Source: JAKVBK01 sp022447275 (lineage in GTDB: Bacteria; Pseudomonadota; Alphaproteobacteria; Rhodobacterales; Rhodobacteraceae). From it: 64,000 nucleotides of DNA. Every line of letters starts with the position of its first letter. Position 1 is the first letter of the stretch. Under the pieces are notes generated by a model, which was given only the letters and a program-made list of their open reading frames with translations, was not told the DNA's origin and did no database searches. Shown in pieces: positions 32,994 to 41,742 of the stretch. Location: positions 2,356,001 through 2,420,000 of the forward strand of contig CP138932.1 in the NCBI GenBank assembly GCA_047125605.1, read 5' to 3'. The position numbers and the translations under genes are program-made.

Positions 32994-34274
32994 TTAGTCT
33001 CCCATGGTTGCTTGCTTCAGATAAGCGATCAGGTCCGCGCGGTCATCAGCGCCAGAGATCACCTGCATCGGCATTTTCGATCCCGGAATGTAGTGATCCG
33101 GACCCTCGTCAAAAAGCGCATCCACCGTCTCCTCTGACCAGATGATATCCGATCCGTCGAGCGTCTGTGAATACGGGTAGTCGGGCACAGTGCCCGCACG
33201 CCGCCCAAAAAGCGCATGCAATGTGGGGCCAGCCTTGCGCGAGGGCCCTGCCTCCAGCGCGTGACAGATCGCACATTTGCGCGTGAACTGCCGCTCGCCG
33301 TTAGGCATTGTTTCGGGGTCGCGCAGGAAGGCACGCTCTCCATCAATGGCGGGATCGAACGTCCCCAGAAGGGCAACCGGCCAGCTATAGACAGCGTCAT
33401 CCAGCCCGCCCGCATGGATAACCGACCCGTCATTGGAGAACGCCAAAGCCCAGACAGGCCCCCGACGCGTTGCCCGGAAATCACGGGTGATCCGCCACTT
33501 ATCCGCATCGACCATCATGATGTAGCCATGCCCGTCCCCCACAGCGATCTGCGCTGTGTCCGGATGATAATCCATTGCAAGGATCGGGCGGCGGTCCAGC
33601 GTGAAATCTGCGATGGGCGCGCCGGTATTGGCATCGATCACCCGGGTGCCGCCATCGACCGCCCCATAGGCAACCCAACCGTCCCCGGCAATCAACTGAT
33701 TGACCCCGAACCCATGCTGGATCATCGGGTAGGGTGTCGCGCCGGGGTCCCACAGGTCATAGCGCAGCAGCGCCCCCTTGGATGTGCCCGCAAACAGAAA
33801 ACGCCCAATCGGATCGAAGGCCACGCTGTTGACACCAGAACCGGGCACGGGCAGGGCCTGTCCGGCGCTGCCATCCAGCGGCCACAGGTGGATTGTCCCA
33901 TCCCAACTGCCAGAGGCAGCCACACGGCCGTCAGGCGAGATCGCCACCGTGGCCACTTTGCCCAGATGCCGGCCGAGCACGCTTGGCACCTCCCCCCAAA
34001 GCCGGACGGTGAAATCATCCCCTCCGCTCACAAGCGCGCCCGTCGGGCCAAAAGTGACGGCCACCACAGCGGCATCATGGCCCTCCAGCCAGGTGGGCTC
34101 CCCGTCTTTCCAAAGCCCGACAGAATTGTCAAAACTTGCTGTCGCGATCAGCCCATCAGGGCCCACATCCACACTCATGATCGGGCCGCCATGGCCTTTC
34201 AATGTGGTGAAACCCTGCGCCACGACAGATGTGGCGCAGCTGAACAGGACCGCGCATGCCACAGCCAAGCGCAT
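32994..34274 (-). CDS. periplasmic WD40-repeat protein fused to a c-type cytochrome
   Basis: A 426-residue exported protein: signal peptide 1-19 (MRLAVACAVLFSCATSVVAQ), then about 300 residues of WD40-type beta-propeller repeats. Repeat elements include LKGHGGPIMSVDVGPDG, TASFDNSVGLW and ASGSWDGTIHLW. A class I cytochrome c domain follows with heme site CAICH (C334, C337, H338) and a probable axial Met in SKMPM. It begins five bases after the gamma-subunit stop with GGAG upstream. The cytochrome could accept or relay electrons from FDH3 while the propeller docks it. That function is inferred from position. Confidence 0.88.
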   Translation of the reverse strand: MRLAVACAVLFSCATSVVAQGFTTLKGHGGPIMSVDVGPDGLIATASFDNSVGLWKDGEPTWLEGHDAAVVAVTFGPTGALVSGGDDFTVRLWGEVPSVLGRHLGKVATVAISPDGRVAASGSWDGTIHLWPLDGSAGQALPVPGSGVNSVAFDPIGRFLFAGTSKGALLRYDLWDPGATPYPMIQHGFGVNQLIAGDGWVAYGAVDGGTRVIDANTGAPIADFTLDRRPILAMDYHPDTAQIAVGDGHGYIMMVDADKWRITRDFRATRRGPVWALAFSNDGSVIHAGGLDDAVYSWPVALLGTFDPAIDGERAFLRDPETMPNGERQFTRKCAICHALEAGPSRKAGPTLHALFGRRAGTVPDYPYSQTLDGSDIIWSEETVDALFDEGPDHYIPGSKMPMQVISGADDRADLIAYLKQATMGD

Positions 34275-34279
34275 GCTGG

Positions 34280-35479
34280 CTACTCCGCAGGCGTGGCAGC
34301 ACCGGGCTCCGGGGCCTCTGCCTGCTTGGCCTGGACCTCTTCCAACCACAGCGAGTGGTGTTGATGCGCCCAAGCCTCGTCCACCTCGCCGGTGCCCATG
34401 GCGGCAAAGGCCCCCTCCATACCGACCGAGCCGATATAAATATGGGCCACGATGATCGCCATCAGCACAAATCCGACGAGCGCGTGCCACGTTGCAGCCA
34501 GTTGCATTTCTTCCTGTGGTGCCAGCTCCACCGGCAAGGGGTCCATTCCGAAGAGTGCGGTAATGCCGATGTCATTTAGCACCGTGAACGTTTTGGCAAA
34601 GAGCGGCAGTTCATAGGGGAAGAGCAGCGACAATCCTGATATAGAGATCGAGCCACCCAGCAGGATCACGCTCCAGAAAATGATCTTCTGGCCTGCGTTG
34701 AACTTTTTTGCAGGCGGGTGCTTCTTGCCGACAATGCCCCCGAACTGCGCGATCCAAGTGATGTCCGTCCGGTTCGGGATATTGTGCCAGACCCAAAGGA
34801 AGAAGATGCAGATAAGGGCCAGCATAAAGGGCCACGCCAAGTTGTTATGGGCATATTTTGCACCGGTCAGAAGCATGGCATTTGCCTCTTTGCCAATCAG
34901 CGGGGCAACATAGTCACGGCCATATTTCACCAGCAGCCCAGAGAGGCCGAGGATGATGAAACTGCCCGCAAGCATCCAGTGGGAAAACCGTTCAAACGCC
35001 TTGAACCGCGTGACCGTGCGGCCCGTCTCTGGCTCATCCAGCGGCACCCGACCGCGCAGCAGGAAGAACAGGGCAAGCGCTCCGATGGTGCCCAGCAACA
35101 AATAGGCCCCGAACCGTGACATTGGCCCTTCGCGGTACTGCCACCATTTCATGCCACCATCCTGCATCAGCACACGGGCCACATCGCCCCCGGCCGAAAC
35201 CTCAACAGTGTCATGCCCATAGCGCAGCGCGCGCCACACCTCAGAGTCACTTGCACCGCCAAGGGTGCCAAGCTGATTGGCCATGCCCGCCGCCGTATCT
35301 TCGATGTCCGCATCCCCACGTGGGGCAACCGGCAAACCTTCCTGGCGGCGCATGATGTCATCGAGGGTTTGCGCGCCCCCTGTTGCGGAGCGGTCTGTTT
35401 CGGGGGCCGTCGTGTCCTGTGCAGCAGCGGGAAGGGCTAGGAACGTACACAGAAGGGCCACGAGAAGGGCACGGATCAT
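34280..35479 (-). CDS. fdhC: formate dehydrogenase cytochrome b gamma subunit
   Basis: Membrane subunit transferring electrons from the periplasmic FDH to quinone. A signal peptide (residues 1-21, AAAQ) precedes a soluble N-terminal region of about 100 residues. Four membrane helices follow, as in FdnI/FdoI-type cytochrome b556: FGAYLLLGTIGALALFFLL, FSHWMLAGSFIILGLSGLL, WPFMLALICIFFLWVW and WHALVGFVLMAIIVAHIYIG. Histidines lie in helices 2-4 (FSHWM, WHALVG, AHIYIG). It is separated from the beta subunit gene by 446 bases but lies on the same strand. The gene symbol is by analogy. Confidence 0.9.
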   Translation of the reverse strand: MIRALLVALLCTFLALPAAAQDTTAPETDRSATGGAQTLDDIMRRQEGLPVAPRGDADIEDTAAGMANQLGTLGGASDSEVWRALRYGHDTVEVSAGGDVARVLMQDGGMKWWQYREGPMSRFGAYLLLGTIGALALFFLLRGRVPLDEPETGRTVTRFKAFERFSHWMLAGSFIILGLSGLLVKYGRDYVAPLIGKEANAMLLTGAKYAHNNLAWPFMLALICIFFLWVWHNIPNRTDITWIAQFGGIVGKKHPPAKKFNAGQKIIFWSVILLGGSISISGLSLLFPYELPLFAKTFTVLNDIGITALFGMDPLPVELAPQEEMQLAATWHALVGFVLMAIIVAHIYIGSVGMEGAFAAMGTGEVDEAWAHQHHSLWLEEVQAKQAEAPEPGAATPAE

Positions 35480-35640
35480 GGTCAGTTTCTCCAGTCAGGA
35501 CCCGGGCAGATCGCCTGCGGGCACAGTTTAAATTCAGGGTCTGGGCGGACAGGCCCGGCATCAGATCGCCGGCTTTCCGCCCGGCTTGAGGGTGATCGGC
35601 GCTGGCCGGCCGACCTGTCTTGCTGGTGCACACGCAGCGG

Positions 35641-35811
35641 TCATCCTTGTGCGCCTGCGCTGGCCATCTGGCCATCTGCGTCCCGCGCCCAACGCGAAAG
35701 CGCAGGGGTGTTGAGCACCAGATCGTCACGGAAGACGCAGGGCTGCGCCTGAGCTTGGCGTGCCAAGCATGCGGCAGCCGCTTTGGAGATGCCTGCAGGT
35801 GCGGGTTGCAT
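35641..35811 (-). CDS. possible 56-residue small protein between FDH subunits (weak)
   Basis: ATG 35811 is preceded by GAGGAC at a proper distance (six bases) and opens a 56-residue frame, MQPAPAGISKAAAACLARQA onward, ending SAGAQG. Third-position GC is about 60 percent, lower than in neighbouring genes, and no family is recognised. It may be a chance frame. Confidence 0.22.
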   Translation of the reverse strand: MQPAPAGISKAAAACLARQAQAQPCVFRDDLVLNTPALSRWARDADGQMASAGAQG

Positions 35812-35872
35812 AAAATGTCCTCGGTGAGGGGCAAAAGCGAAGAGGGGGTGCCTCGCTTGGCCTGTGTTGGAG

Positions 35873-35898
35873 CGGGCGCCCTGCAAGCAAGGCGCCCG
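35873..35898 (-). terminator. 8-bp GC hairpin directly after the FDH beta-subunit gene
   Basis: CGGGCGCC and GGCGCCCG form a perfect stem around a 10-base loop, 28 bases past the stop of the beta-subunit gene. No U-tract follows on the minus strand, so it is more likely an mRNA 3'-end stabiliser or partial terminator that lowers expression of the downstream gamma subunit. Confidence 0.5.
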
Positions 35899-35925
35899 TC
35901 CCATCTCTAAAACCGAAAGCGCGGC

Positions 35926-36522
35926 CTAGCCGTCTTTCTGGTCGTAGGCCGTACCCCAGCCCCACGCACCGGAGCCGAAGCCACGGGCCACCACACGCTC
36001 GCGGTAGATGGCCGAGACAACGTCACCGTCACCGGCGAGCAGCGCCTTGGTCGAGCACATCTCGGCGCAGATCGGCAGCTTGCCTTCCGCGATCCGGTTG
36101 CGCCCGTACTTGGCGAACTCTTCGGTGGAGTGGGTTTCTTCGGGACCACCGGCACAGAAGGTACATTTGTCCATCTTGCCACGGGATCCGAAGTTGCCAG
36201 CCTGCGGGTACTGCGGCGCGCCAAAGGGGCACGCATAGAAGCAGTAGCCACAACCAATGCAGAGGTCCTTGGAGTGGAGAACCACCCCTTCCTCGTTTTG
36301 GTAGAAGCAGTCCACCGGGCAGACGGCCATACAGGGCGCGTCTGAACAGTGCATGCAGGCCACGGAGATCGAGCGCTCGCCCGGCTTACCATCCTGGATG
36401 GTCACCACGCGACGACGGTTGATGCCCCAAGGCACCTCGTGCTCGTTCTTACAGGCCGTGACACAGGCGTTGCATTCGATGCAGCGCTCGGCGTCACACA
36501 GGAACTTAGCTCTAGCAGCCAT
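35926..36522 (-). CDS. fdh3B: formate dehydrogenase FDH3-type iron-sulfur beta subunit
   Basis: Electron-transfer subunit of 198 residues with four [4Fe-4S] cluster motifs: CIECNACVTACKNE at 15-28, CMHCSDAPCMAVCP, CIGCGYCFYACPFG, and the later CTFC with CAEMC. No transmembrane anchor is present, unlike FdnH/FdoH. It therefore probably travels to the periplasm with the Tat-bearing alpha subunit. It follows the alpha gene by 15 bases with a GGAGGAG ribosome site. Confidence 0.93.
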   Translation of the reverse strand: MAARAKFLCDAERCIECNACVTACKNEHEVPWGINRRRVVTIQDGKPGERSISVACMHCSDAPCMAVCPVDCFYQNEEGVVLHSKDLCIGCGYCFYACPFGAPQYPQAGNFGSRGKMDKCTFCAGGPEETHSTEEFAKYGRNRIAEGKLPICAEMCSTKALLAGDGDVVSAIYRERVVARGFGSGAWGWGTAYDQKDG

Positions 36523-36537
36523 TGTTCGTTCTCCTCC

Positions 36538-39435
36538 TTACGCTGGCATGATCTTGCAGAGAGTCGCTTTCGTCTCCTGCATCTGAGTCACGGAGTCGTA
36601 CCCGTAGGTCTGCGCGGTGTTGGTGGATTCACCCAGAACATAGGGATCTGCCCCATCCGGGTACTTGGACCGAAGGTCCTCACCCTGATAGTGGCCACCA
36701 AAGTGGAACGGCATGAAGGCAACGCCTTCTCCGACCCGCTCTGTCACCATTGCCATGACCTTGACCTTGCCGCCTTCTGGGCCTTCGACCCAGACCTGAG
36801 CGCCATCCCGCACACCAAGGTTATTGGCGTCACGTGGATGAATCTCGACGAACATGTCTTGCTGAAGTTCAGCCAGCCATGGGTTAGACCGCGTCTCGTC
36901 GCCGCCGCCCTCATATTCGACCAAGCGGCCGGAGGTGAGGATGATCGGGTAGTCCTTCGAGAAGTCCTGCTTCTGGATCGACGCGTACATCGTCGGCAGA
37001 CGGTAGAACTTGCGGTCTTCGTAGGTGGGATAGTCCGCAACCAGATCGCGACGGTTTGTGTAGAGCGGCTCGCGGTGCAGCGGCACCGGATCCGGGAATG
37101 TCCACACAACAGCACGGGCTTTTGCGTTCCCGAAGGGCGCGCAGCCATGCTTGATCGCAACCCGCTGGATGCCGCCGGAAAGGTCGGTCTTCCAGTTGGT
37201 CTTGGGCCCGGCAACAGCGTCGATCGCAGCGCGCTCTTCGTCTGTCAGATCACCATCCCAGCCCAGATCCATCAGCATCTGCATGGTGAATTCCGGATAT
37301 CCATCCTGGATTTCGGACCCTACAGAGGCCACGCCATCAGCGAGCAGGTTGTCGCCATCCCGCTCGACGCCGAAGCGCGCACGGAATGTCAGGCCACCTT
37401 CTGCCACAGGCTTGGACATGTCATAGAGGTTTGGTGTGCCGGGGTGGCCCATTTCGGCCGTGCCCCATGAGGGCCATGGCAGACCGTAGAAATCCCCATC
37501 GGCGGGCCCACCCACAGCTTGCAGCGTGGTCCGGTCGAAGGTGTGCTGGTTTGCCATATGCAGCTTCAGGCGCTCCGGCGACTGGCCGGTATACCCGATC
37601 GTCCACATGCCCGAGTTGATCTCGCGCAGCGTGTCCTCGATGTTTGGAGTGATCCCATCCTCCTCGATCGAGATGTTGCGGAAGATCCTGTCATGGAAGC
37701 CGAACTTCTTGGAGAACAGGCCGATGATCTCGTGATCGGGCTTGGACTCGAAGAGCGGATCGATGACCTGCTCGCGCCACTGGATCGACCGGTTGGACGC
37801 GGTGACCGAACCATAGGTCTCGAACTGGGTCGAGGCCGGCAGCAGGTACACACCGTCTTCACGGTCATGCAGAACGGCGGAGACGGTGGGGAAGGGATCG
37901 ATGACGACAAGCATGTCGAGCATCTCCATCGCCTTCTTCATCTCAACCATACGGGTCTGAGAGTTCGGAGCGTGACCCCACAGCACCATGGCGCGGACAT
38001 TGTCCGGCTGGTCCATGTTGTCCTTCTCCTCGAGGATGCCGTCGATCCAGCGCGACACCGGAATACCGGTGAGGTTCTGCAGCGACTTCTCCTTGCCATC
38101 GGCACCGGTGGTTTTCGCGAACTGGCCATTGAGCCAATCGGCATCCTCGCCCCAGACACGGCCCCAATGCGCCCAGGCGCCCTTGGACAGACCGTAGTAG
38201 CCCGGCAGCGTGTGGGACAGAACACCGAGATCGGTTGCGCCCTGCACGTTGTCGTGTCCGCGGAAGATGTTGGTGCCACCGCCCGTAGTGCCCATGTTGC
38301 CCAGCGCGAGCTGGAGTACACAGTATGCACGGGTGTTGTTGTTGCCGTTGGTGTGCTGCGTGCCACCCATGCACCAAATCACCGTACCGGGACGGTTGTT
38401 GGCCATGGTGCGCGCAACGCGCTTGAGCTGAGAGCCCGGTGTGCCGGTGACACGCTCGACCTCTTCAGGCGTCCATCTGGCAACCTCTTCCTTGATCTGG
38501 TCCATTCCCCAGACGCGGGTGCGGATGAACTCTTTGTCCTCCCAACCGTTCTCGAAAATGTGCCACAGGATGCCCCAGATCAACGCGACGTCCGAACCCG
38601 GACGGAACCGCACATATTCATCCGCATGGGCGGCGGTGCGGGTAAAGCGCGGATCGCAAACGATCAGCGGAGCGTTGTTCTGCTCCTTGGCCTTCAGCAC
38701 ATGCAGCAGCGAAACCGGGTGGGCTTCGGCAGGGTTGCCGCCAATGATGAAGATGGCCTTGGAGTTGTGGATGTCGTTGTACGAGTTCGTCATCGCACCG
38801 TAGCCCCAGGTGTTGGCAACACCGGCAACCGTGGTGGAGTGACAGATACGGGCCTGGTGATCCACGTTGTTCGTGCCCCAGTAGGCAGCAAACTTGCGGA
38901 ACAGGTAGGCCTGCTCGTTGTTATGCTTGGCGGAGCCCAACCAATAGACACTGTCCGGGCCACTTTCTTCGCGGATGTTCATCATGCCGTCGCCGATCTC
39001 GTTGATCGCCTGTTCCCAGCTGATGCGCTTCCACTCGCCGTTCTCTTTCTTCATGGGGTACTTGAGACGCCGCTCGCCGTGGGCGTTTTCACGCACGGCC
39101 GCACCCTTGGCGCAATGTGCACCTAGGTTGAACGGGCTGTCCCAGCCGGGCTCTTGCCCAACCCAGACACCATCCGACACTTCGGCAACGACGGTACATC
39201 CGACAGAGCAATGTGTGCAGACAGTTTTTTTCAGGTCCACCTTGCCGCCGATACCGGCTGCGGCTTGCGCCTTTTGGACCGTGCCGCCTGTGGCGGCGAT
39301 GGCGGCAAGGCCGCCGATGGCCAGCCCGGAGCCGCGCAGGAACGCACGACGATCGACCGAGGCATTGGCCATGTCAGACAGGATACTTGTCCGCTGGGGG
39401 CGTCTCGCAACCCCGTTGGTCTTTTTCCTCAACAT
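36538..39435 (-). CDS. fdh3A: formate dehydrogenase FDH3-type catalytic alpha subunit, Tat-exported
   Basis: Periplasmic formate dehydrogenase of 965 residues. The Tat signal has RRAFLR at 29-34 followed by a hydrophobic GLAIGGLAAIAATGG. The [4Fe-4S] ligands are C73, C76, C80 and C108. The active-site residue is cysteine C198 in HQARICHS, where E. coli FdnG has selenocysteine. No in-frame UGA is needed. Bis-MGD-binding segments include CMGGTQHTNGNNNTRA and the C-terminal ILTSGRLVEYEGGGDETR. ATG 39435 has AGGGAG upstream. It is in operon with the DUF3305/DUF3306/TorD/Tat-mini-protein genes upstream and fdh3B downstream. Confidence 0.95.
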   Translation of the reverse strand: MLRKKTNGVARRPQRTSILSDMANASVDRRAFLRGSGLAIGGLAAIAATGGTVQKAQAAAGIGGKVDLKKTVCTHCSVGCTVVAEVSDGVWVGQEPGWDSPFNLGAHCAKGAAVRENAHGERRLKYPMKKENGEWKRISWEQAINEIGDGMMNIREESGPDSVYWLGSAKHNNEQAYLFRKFAAYWGTNNVDHQARICHSTTVAGVANTWGYGAMTNSYNDIHNSKAIFIIGGNPAEAHPVSLLHVLKAKEQNNAPLIVCDPRFTRTAAHADEYVRFRPGSDVALIWGILWHIFENGWEDKEFIRTRVWGMDQIKEEVARWTPEEVERVTGTPGSQLKRVARTMANNRPGTVIWCMGGTQHTNGNNNTRAYCVLQLALGNMGTTGGGTNIFRGHDNVQGATDLGVLSHTLPGYYGLSKGAWAHWGRVWGEDADWLNGQFAKTTGADGKEKSLQNLTGIPVSRWIDGILEEKDNMDQPDNVRAMVLWGHAPNSQTRMVEMKKAMEMLDMLVVIDPFPTVSAVLHDREDGVYLLPASTQFETYGSVTASNRSIQWREQVIDPLFESKPDHEIIGLFSKKFGFHDRIFRNISIEEDGITPNIEDTLREINSGMWTIGYTGQSPERLKLHMANQHTFDRTTLQAVGGPADGDFYGLPWPSWGTAEMGHPGTPNLYDMSKPVAEGGLTFRARFGVERDGDNLLADGVASVGSEIQDGYPEFTMQMLMDLGWDGDLTDEERAAIDAVAGPKTNWKTDLSGGIQRVAIKHGCAPFGNAKARAVVWTFPDPVPLHREPLYTNRRDLVADYPTYEDRKFYRLPTMYASIQKQDFSKDYPIILTSGRLVEYEGGGDETRSNPWLAELQQDMFVEIHPRDANNLGVRDGAQVWVEGPEGGKVKVMAMVTERVGEGVAFMPFHFGGHYQGEDLRSKYPDGADPYVLGESTNTAQTYGYDSVTQMQETKATLCKIMPA

Positions 39436-39570
39436 GTTTCTCTCTCCCTTGCTTGCGTCTCCCGAGGGATCTGCTTGCTTGGCTGTGACGGAGGCCTAGA
39501 ACGTTTGGGCGTCACGCAACCGGTTGTTCTCGACCGTTTTGCAGCGTCCGGGGCCTCCGGGCGGTGCGGG

Positions 39571-39590
39571 CCGTGCCATGTCCGGCACGG
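39571..39590 (-). other. 7-bp hairpin between Tat mini-protein and fdh3A
   Basis: CCGTGCC and GGCACGG pair around a six-base loop just after the stop of the 61-residue gene, in a 163-base spacer before fdh3A. It probably shapes mRNA processing so that fdh3A is expressed differently from the accessory genes. Confidence 0.4.
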
Positions 39591-39598
39591 GTCAGCGC

Positions 39599-39784
39599 TT
39601 AGAAGCGGGCGCTTTCAAGATACGCGCGCGTGTGCGCTGTATCCTGCATCCGTTCCAGCGTCGGGTCGGGCGCGGATGCTTCTGCAGTATCCGTCCCGGC
39701 CGCCACCGCGACCGCCGCAATGGGCGCCGTGGTTCCAGCCAGTTTCAGGAAATCGCGGCGCGTGGCCTCTTTTTCCTTTGTCAT
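39599..39784 (-). CDS. formate dehydrogenase-region Tat-signal mini-protein
   Basis: A 61-residue protein beginning MTKEKEATRRDFLKLAGTTA: a perfect RRDFLK Tat motif followed by an Ala-rich hydrophobic stretch and a short tail of about 25 residues. It matches the small Tat-target proteins regularly found directly before FDH alpha genes. AAGGAGGAG precedes ATG 39784. It may be a structural fourth subunit of FDH3 or an export partner; not experimentally settled to my knowledge. Confidence 0.88.
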   Translation of the reverse strand: MTKEKEATRRDFLKLAGTTAPIAAVAVAAGTDTAEASAPDPTLERMQDTAHTRAYLESARF

Positions 39785-39890
39785 CTCGGTTCTCCTCCTT
39801 CGATGTGGTTCCGACGATGTCTCGCCGCTCGAAAAGGTGGCCTGCGCCACCCGGTGAAATCCCGTGCGGTTCAGCGCACGGGGCCGTGCG

Positions 39891-40526
39891 TCAGTCGCCA
39901 CCCAATCGGAAGGCTTCCTGTTCAATCTCCATGAAGGCCCGCCCAACCGTGCCCACGGGGCTGTAAAAGACAGCGTTCTTTGCCGCCTCCAGATCCGAAA
40001 AGAAATGCGCCGCCCAAGGGCCGATATGCCGATTGAAGAATTCACGCTGTGTGGCCAGATCGGCTGGCGCCGCAAACCGGCCCACGATCATGGCCCCCAT
40101 CATCTCCATCAGGCTTGCGATGTTGTCCTCGGGCTCAAACACGTTGGGCGAACGCGCGAGGCCCCGCGCCATCATATCCTGACGCAACACGGCCAGTGGC
40201 TTTTCGTTCAAGAAACCCGTCAGGTAGTAGCTGGCGTATGGCAGCAACTCGCCCCGGCCGAGGCCGATGAACAGCCTGTTATATTCGCTCTCCAAAGCCT
40301 TGGGCTTTGTCACCTTGGCAACCTTTGCCAGCGTCTGGATGGATTGCCCAAGCGCACTGTCATCGCCCGACAGACCTGCACATTGGGCGATCAACAACTC
40401 ATCCGCGGGGCCGGCCAGAAGCACGCCAAGAAAGTTATACAAATCCGCACGCAGACGATCTTCTTCGGCGATCGGTGTGTCGTGCTGGAAATCTGGGGCA
40501 GCGGTCATCTTGTCCTCTTCCATCAT
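39891..40526 (-). CDS. TorD/DmsD-family chaperone for formate dehydrogenase
   Basis: Cytoplasmic redox-enzyme maturation chaperone of 211 residues, all-helical. The TorD-like stretch ESEYNRLFIGLGRGELLPYASYYLTG contains the conserved E-x3-F-x(4-6)-P-Y pattern. A C-terminal FFNRHIGPWAAHFFSDLEAA follows. It would bind the Tat signal of Fdh3A until the cofactor is in place. ATG 40526 overlaps the upstream stop. ATG 40508, six codons later, has the better ribosome site (GAGG). Confidence 0.88.
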   Translation of the reverse strand: MMEEDKMTAAPDFQHDTPIAEEDRLRADLYNFLGVLLAGPADELLIAQCAGLSGDDSALGQSIQTLAKVAKVTKPKALESEYNRLFIGLGRGELLPYASYYLTGFLNEKPLAVLRQDMMARGLARSPNVFEPEDNIASLMEMMGAMIVGRFAAPADLATQREFFNRHIGPWAAHFFSDLEAAKNAVFYSPVGTVGRAFMEIEQEAFRLGGD

Positions 40527-41176
40527 GTCGCTGGGTCAAATTCGAACCGCATGCGCCGGGGCCGTGCGGGAAGTGTGTCTGCATCAGAAGCCACCGCGGC
40601 CTCGAGCCGGTCTGCGGCTTCCTGTGAAGTCTCTGTATGGATGGGCGTGATCGGCTGCTCTTCGTCAGACGCAGCGGCATCCACTGCGGCGTGTTCGGCA
40701 TCTGCCCCGTCATCCGCGCCTTCGGCATTGTCCTCAGCTGCGTTGGGATCGACCCAATCCTCGAGGGTTTTCAGCATGCCTTTACCCACCTGATAGGCGG
40801 TCTGCAGGTTTTCGACCACGGTGGCGGCATCGGTGAAATCCTCACCGTAATCCACAAGGCCATCAACATTTGCGAGCACCGGGTTGAGCCGCCACATCCG
40901 GCGCAGGGCCCGGGTTTTGAGGCGCTGGGGCACCGCAGACTTGAGAAGTTCCTGCACCTGTTCGGTGCGCTCCATCTCATCTGGATCAGGCAGATCAAGC
41001 TCGGCCAGTATTTCGGCGTCGGAGCGCTCAGCCAGCGCGGCCTCCTGCCGGGCCGAGGCTTCTGCCTGCACGGCATCACGCTCCGCGTCCTGTTCGGCCG
41101 CGACAGCTGCTTTCCGGCGGGACCAGAAATCACCTTTGGGTGCGGGGCGGGTGGAGGCGGGCATGTCACGGCTCAT
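40523..41176 (-). CDS. DUF3306 protein
   Basis: A 217-residue soluble, acidic protein. The conserved DUF3306 core includes FWSRRKAAV near the start, LAELDLPDPDEM, VPQRLKTRALRRMWRLNP and ANVDGLVDYGEDFTD. The last 80 residues are Asp/Glu/Ala-rich low complexity. DUF3305 and DUF3306 genes nearly always precede FDH3-type operons, so a role in FDH assembly is likely. No catalytic motif is visible. Overlaps both neighbours by four bases. Confidence 0.85.
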   Translation of the reverse strand: MSRDMPASTRPAPKGDFWSRRKAAVAAEQDAERDAVQAEASARQEAALAERSDAEILAELDLPDPDEMERTEQVQELLKSAVPQRLKTRALRRMWRLNPVLANVDGLVDYGEDFTDAATVVENLQTAYQVGKGMLKTLEDWVDPNAAEDNAEGADDGADAEHAAVDAAASDEEQPITPIHTETSQEAADRLEAAVASDADTLPARPRRMRFEFDPAT

Positions 41177-41742
41177 TGCAGGCGCGTCCTCTTCAGGGCG
41201 GGGGAGGCGTAGATGTCGCCGGCCTTGGCCACGCGGGCATCCCCGATACCATCTTGGACAAGATCAACCCGCTTCTTGTCGCGCTTGCGTTTCACGAACA
41301 CTTCGTCCTCGTGATACGTCTCCACGAAATCGCGCACCCAAGCCACAAGGCCGGGCGGCATCATCACCTTCTCAACGATCTCTTCGCCGCTGTCGGTGTA
41401 ATCCTGCGCCTCGTAGGGGGATGCGGTGGCCAGCACGACCTCAAGCGGGCAATCGCTGTCCTCCTCCGCCTCACGCATCACCACGTAGATCGAGGGCACC
41501 TTCGCTGTCAGGCCATGGAGGTAAGCTTCCGTCTCGGCCCCGTGCAATTCCAGCGCCATCGTCGCTGCGTGATATTCTACCGTTTCCCCATCCCGGCGCA
41601 GTTCGCGCCAATCGGCTAAACCGGCGCCCGGAAGCACGGCAACAGCCGTCCACGACCACGGCACCCAACGGGTAACACCCGGGGTGCGTCGCAGGACTAT
41701 ACCCAGCGGCATCGTCCGAAACACGTTTGGATTGTGGATCAC
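41173..41742 (-). CDS. DUF3305 protein
   Basis: A 189-residue protein whose conserved part starts MPLGIVLRRTPGVTRWVPWSW and includes EYHAATMALELHGAETEAYLHGL. It ends with a basic, RKRDKKR-rich region. GTG 41742 is taken as the start because AGGAGGA lies five bases before it; the family Met at 41712 has none. First gene of the long FDH3 operon. Function unknown, presumed FDH accessory factor. Confidence 0.83.
   Translation of the reverse strand: MIHNPNVFRTMPLGIVLRRTPGVTRWVPWSWTAVAVLPGAGLADWRELRRDGETVEYHAATMALELHGAETEAYLHGLTAKVPSIYVVMREAEEDSDCPLEVVLATASPYEAQDYTDSGEEIVEKVMMPPGLVAWVRDFVETYHEDEVFVKRKRDKKRVDLVQDGIGDARVAKAGDIYASPALKRTRLQ

Larger units (their letters stand above)
35480..35925. other. 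446-base gap between FDH beta and gamma subunit genes
   Basis: Apart from a strong hairpin next to the beta-subunit stop and one short possible reading frame (35641-35811), I see no recognisable gene here. A gap of this size inside an otherwise compact FDH operon is unusual. It could hold a promoter for the gamma-cytochrome-regulator part, a degraded gene or an RNA. Confidence 0.5.

Noticed and set aside
37519..39126. 535-codon open frame on the + strand
   Set aside because: Antisense shadow of fdh3A; His/Arg-rich composition and no recognisable domain.
36538..39435. Selenocysteine formate dehydrogenase
   Set aside because: The active-site position in the fdh3A product is an ordinary Cys codon (C198) and no in-frame UGA occurs; the same holds for fdsA (C378).
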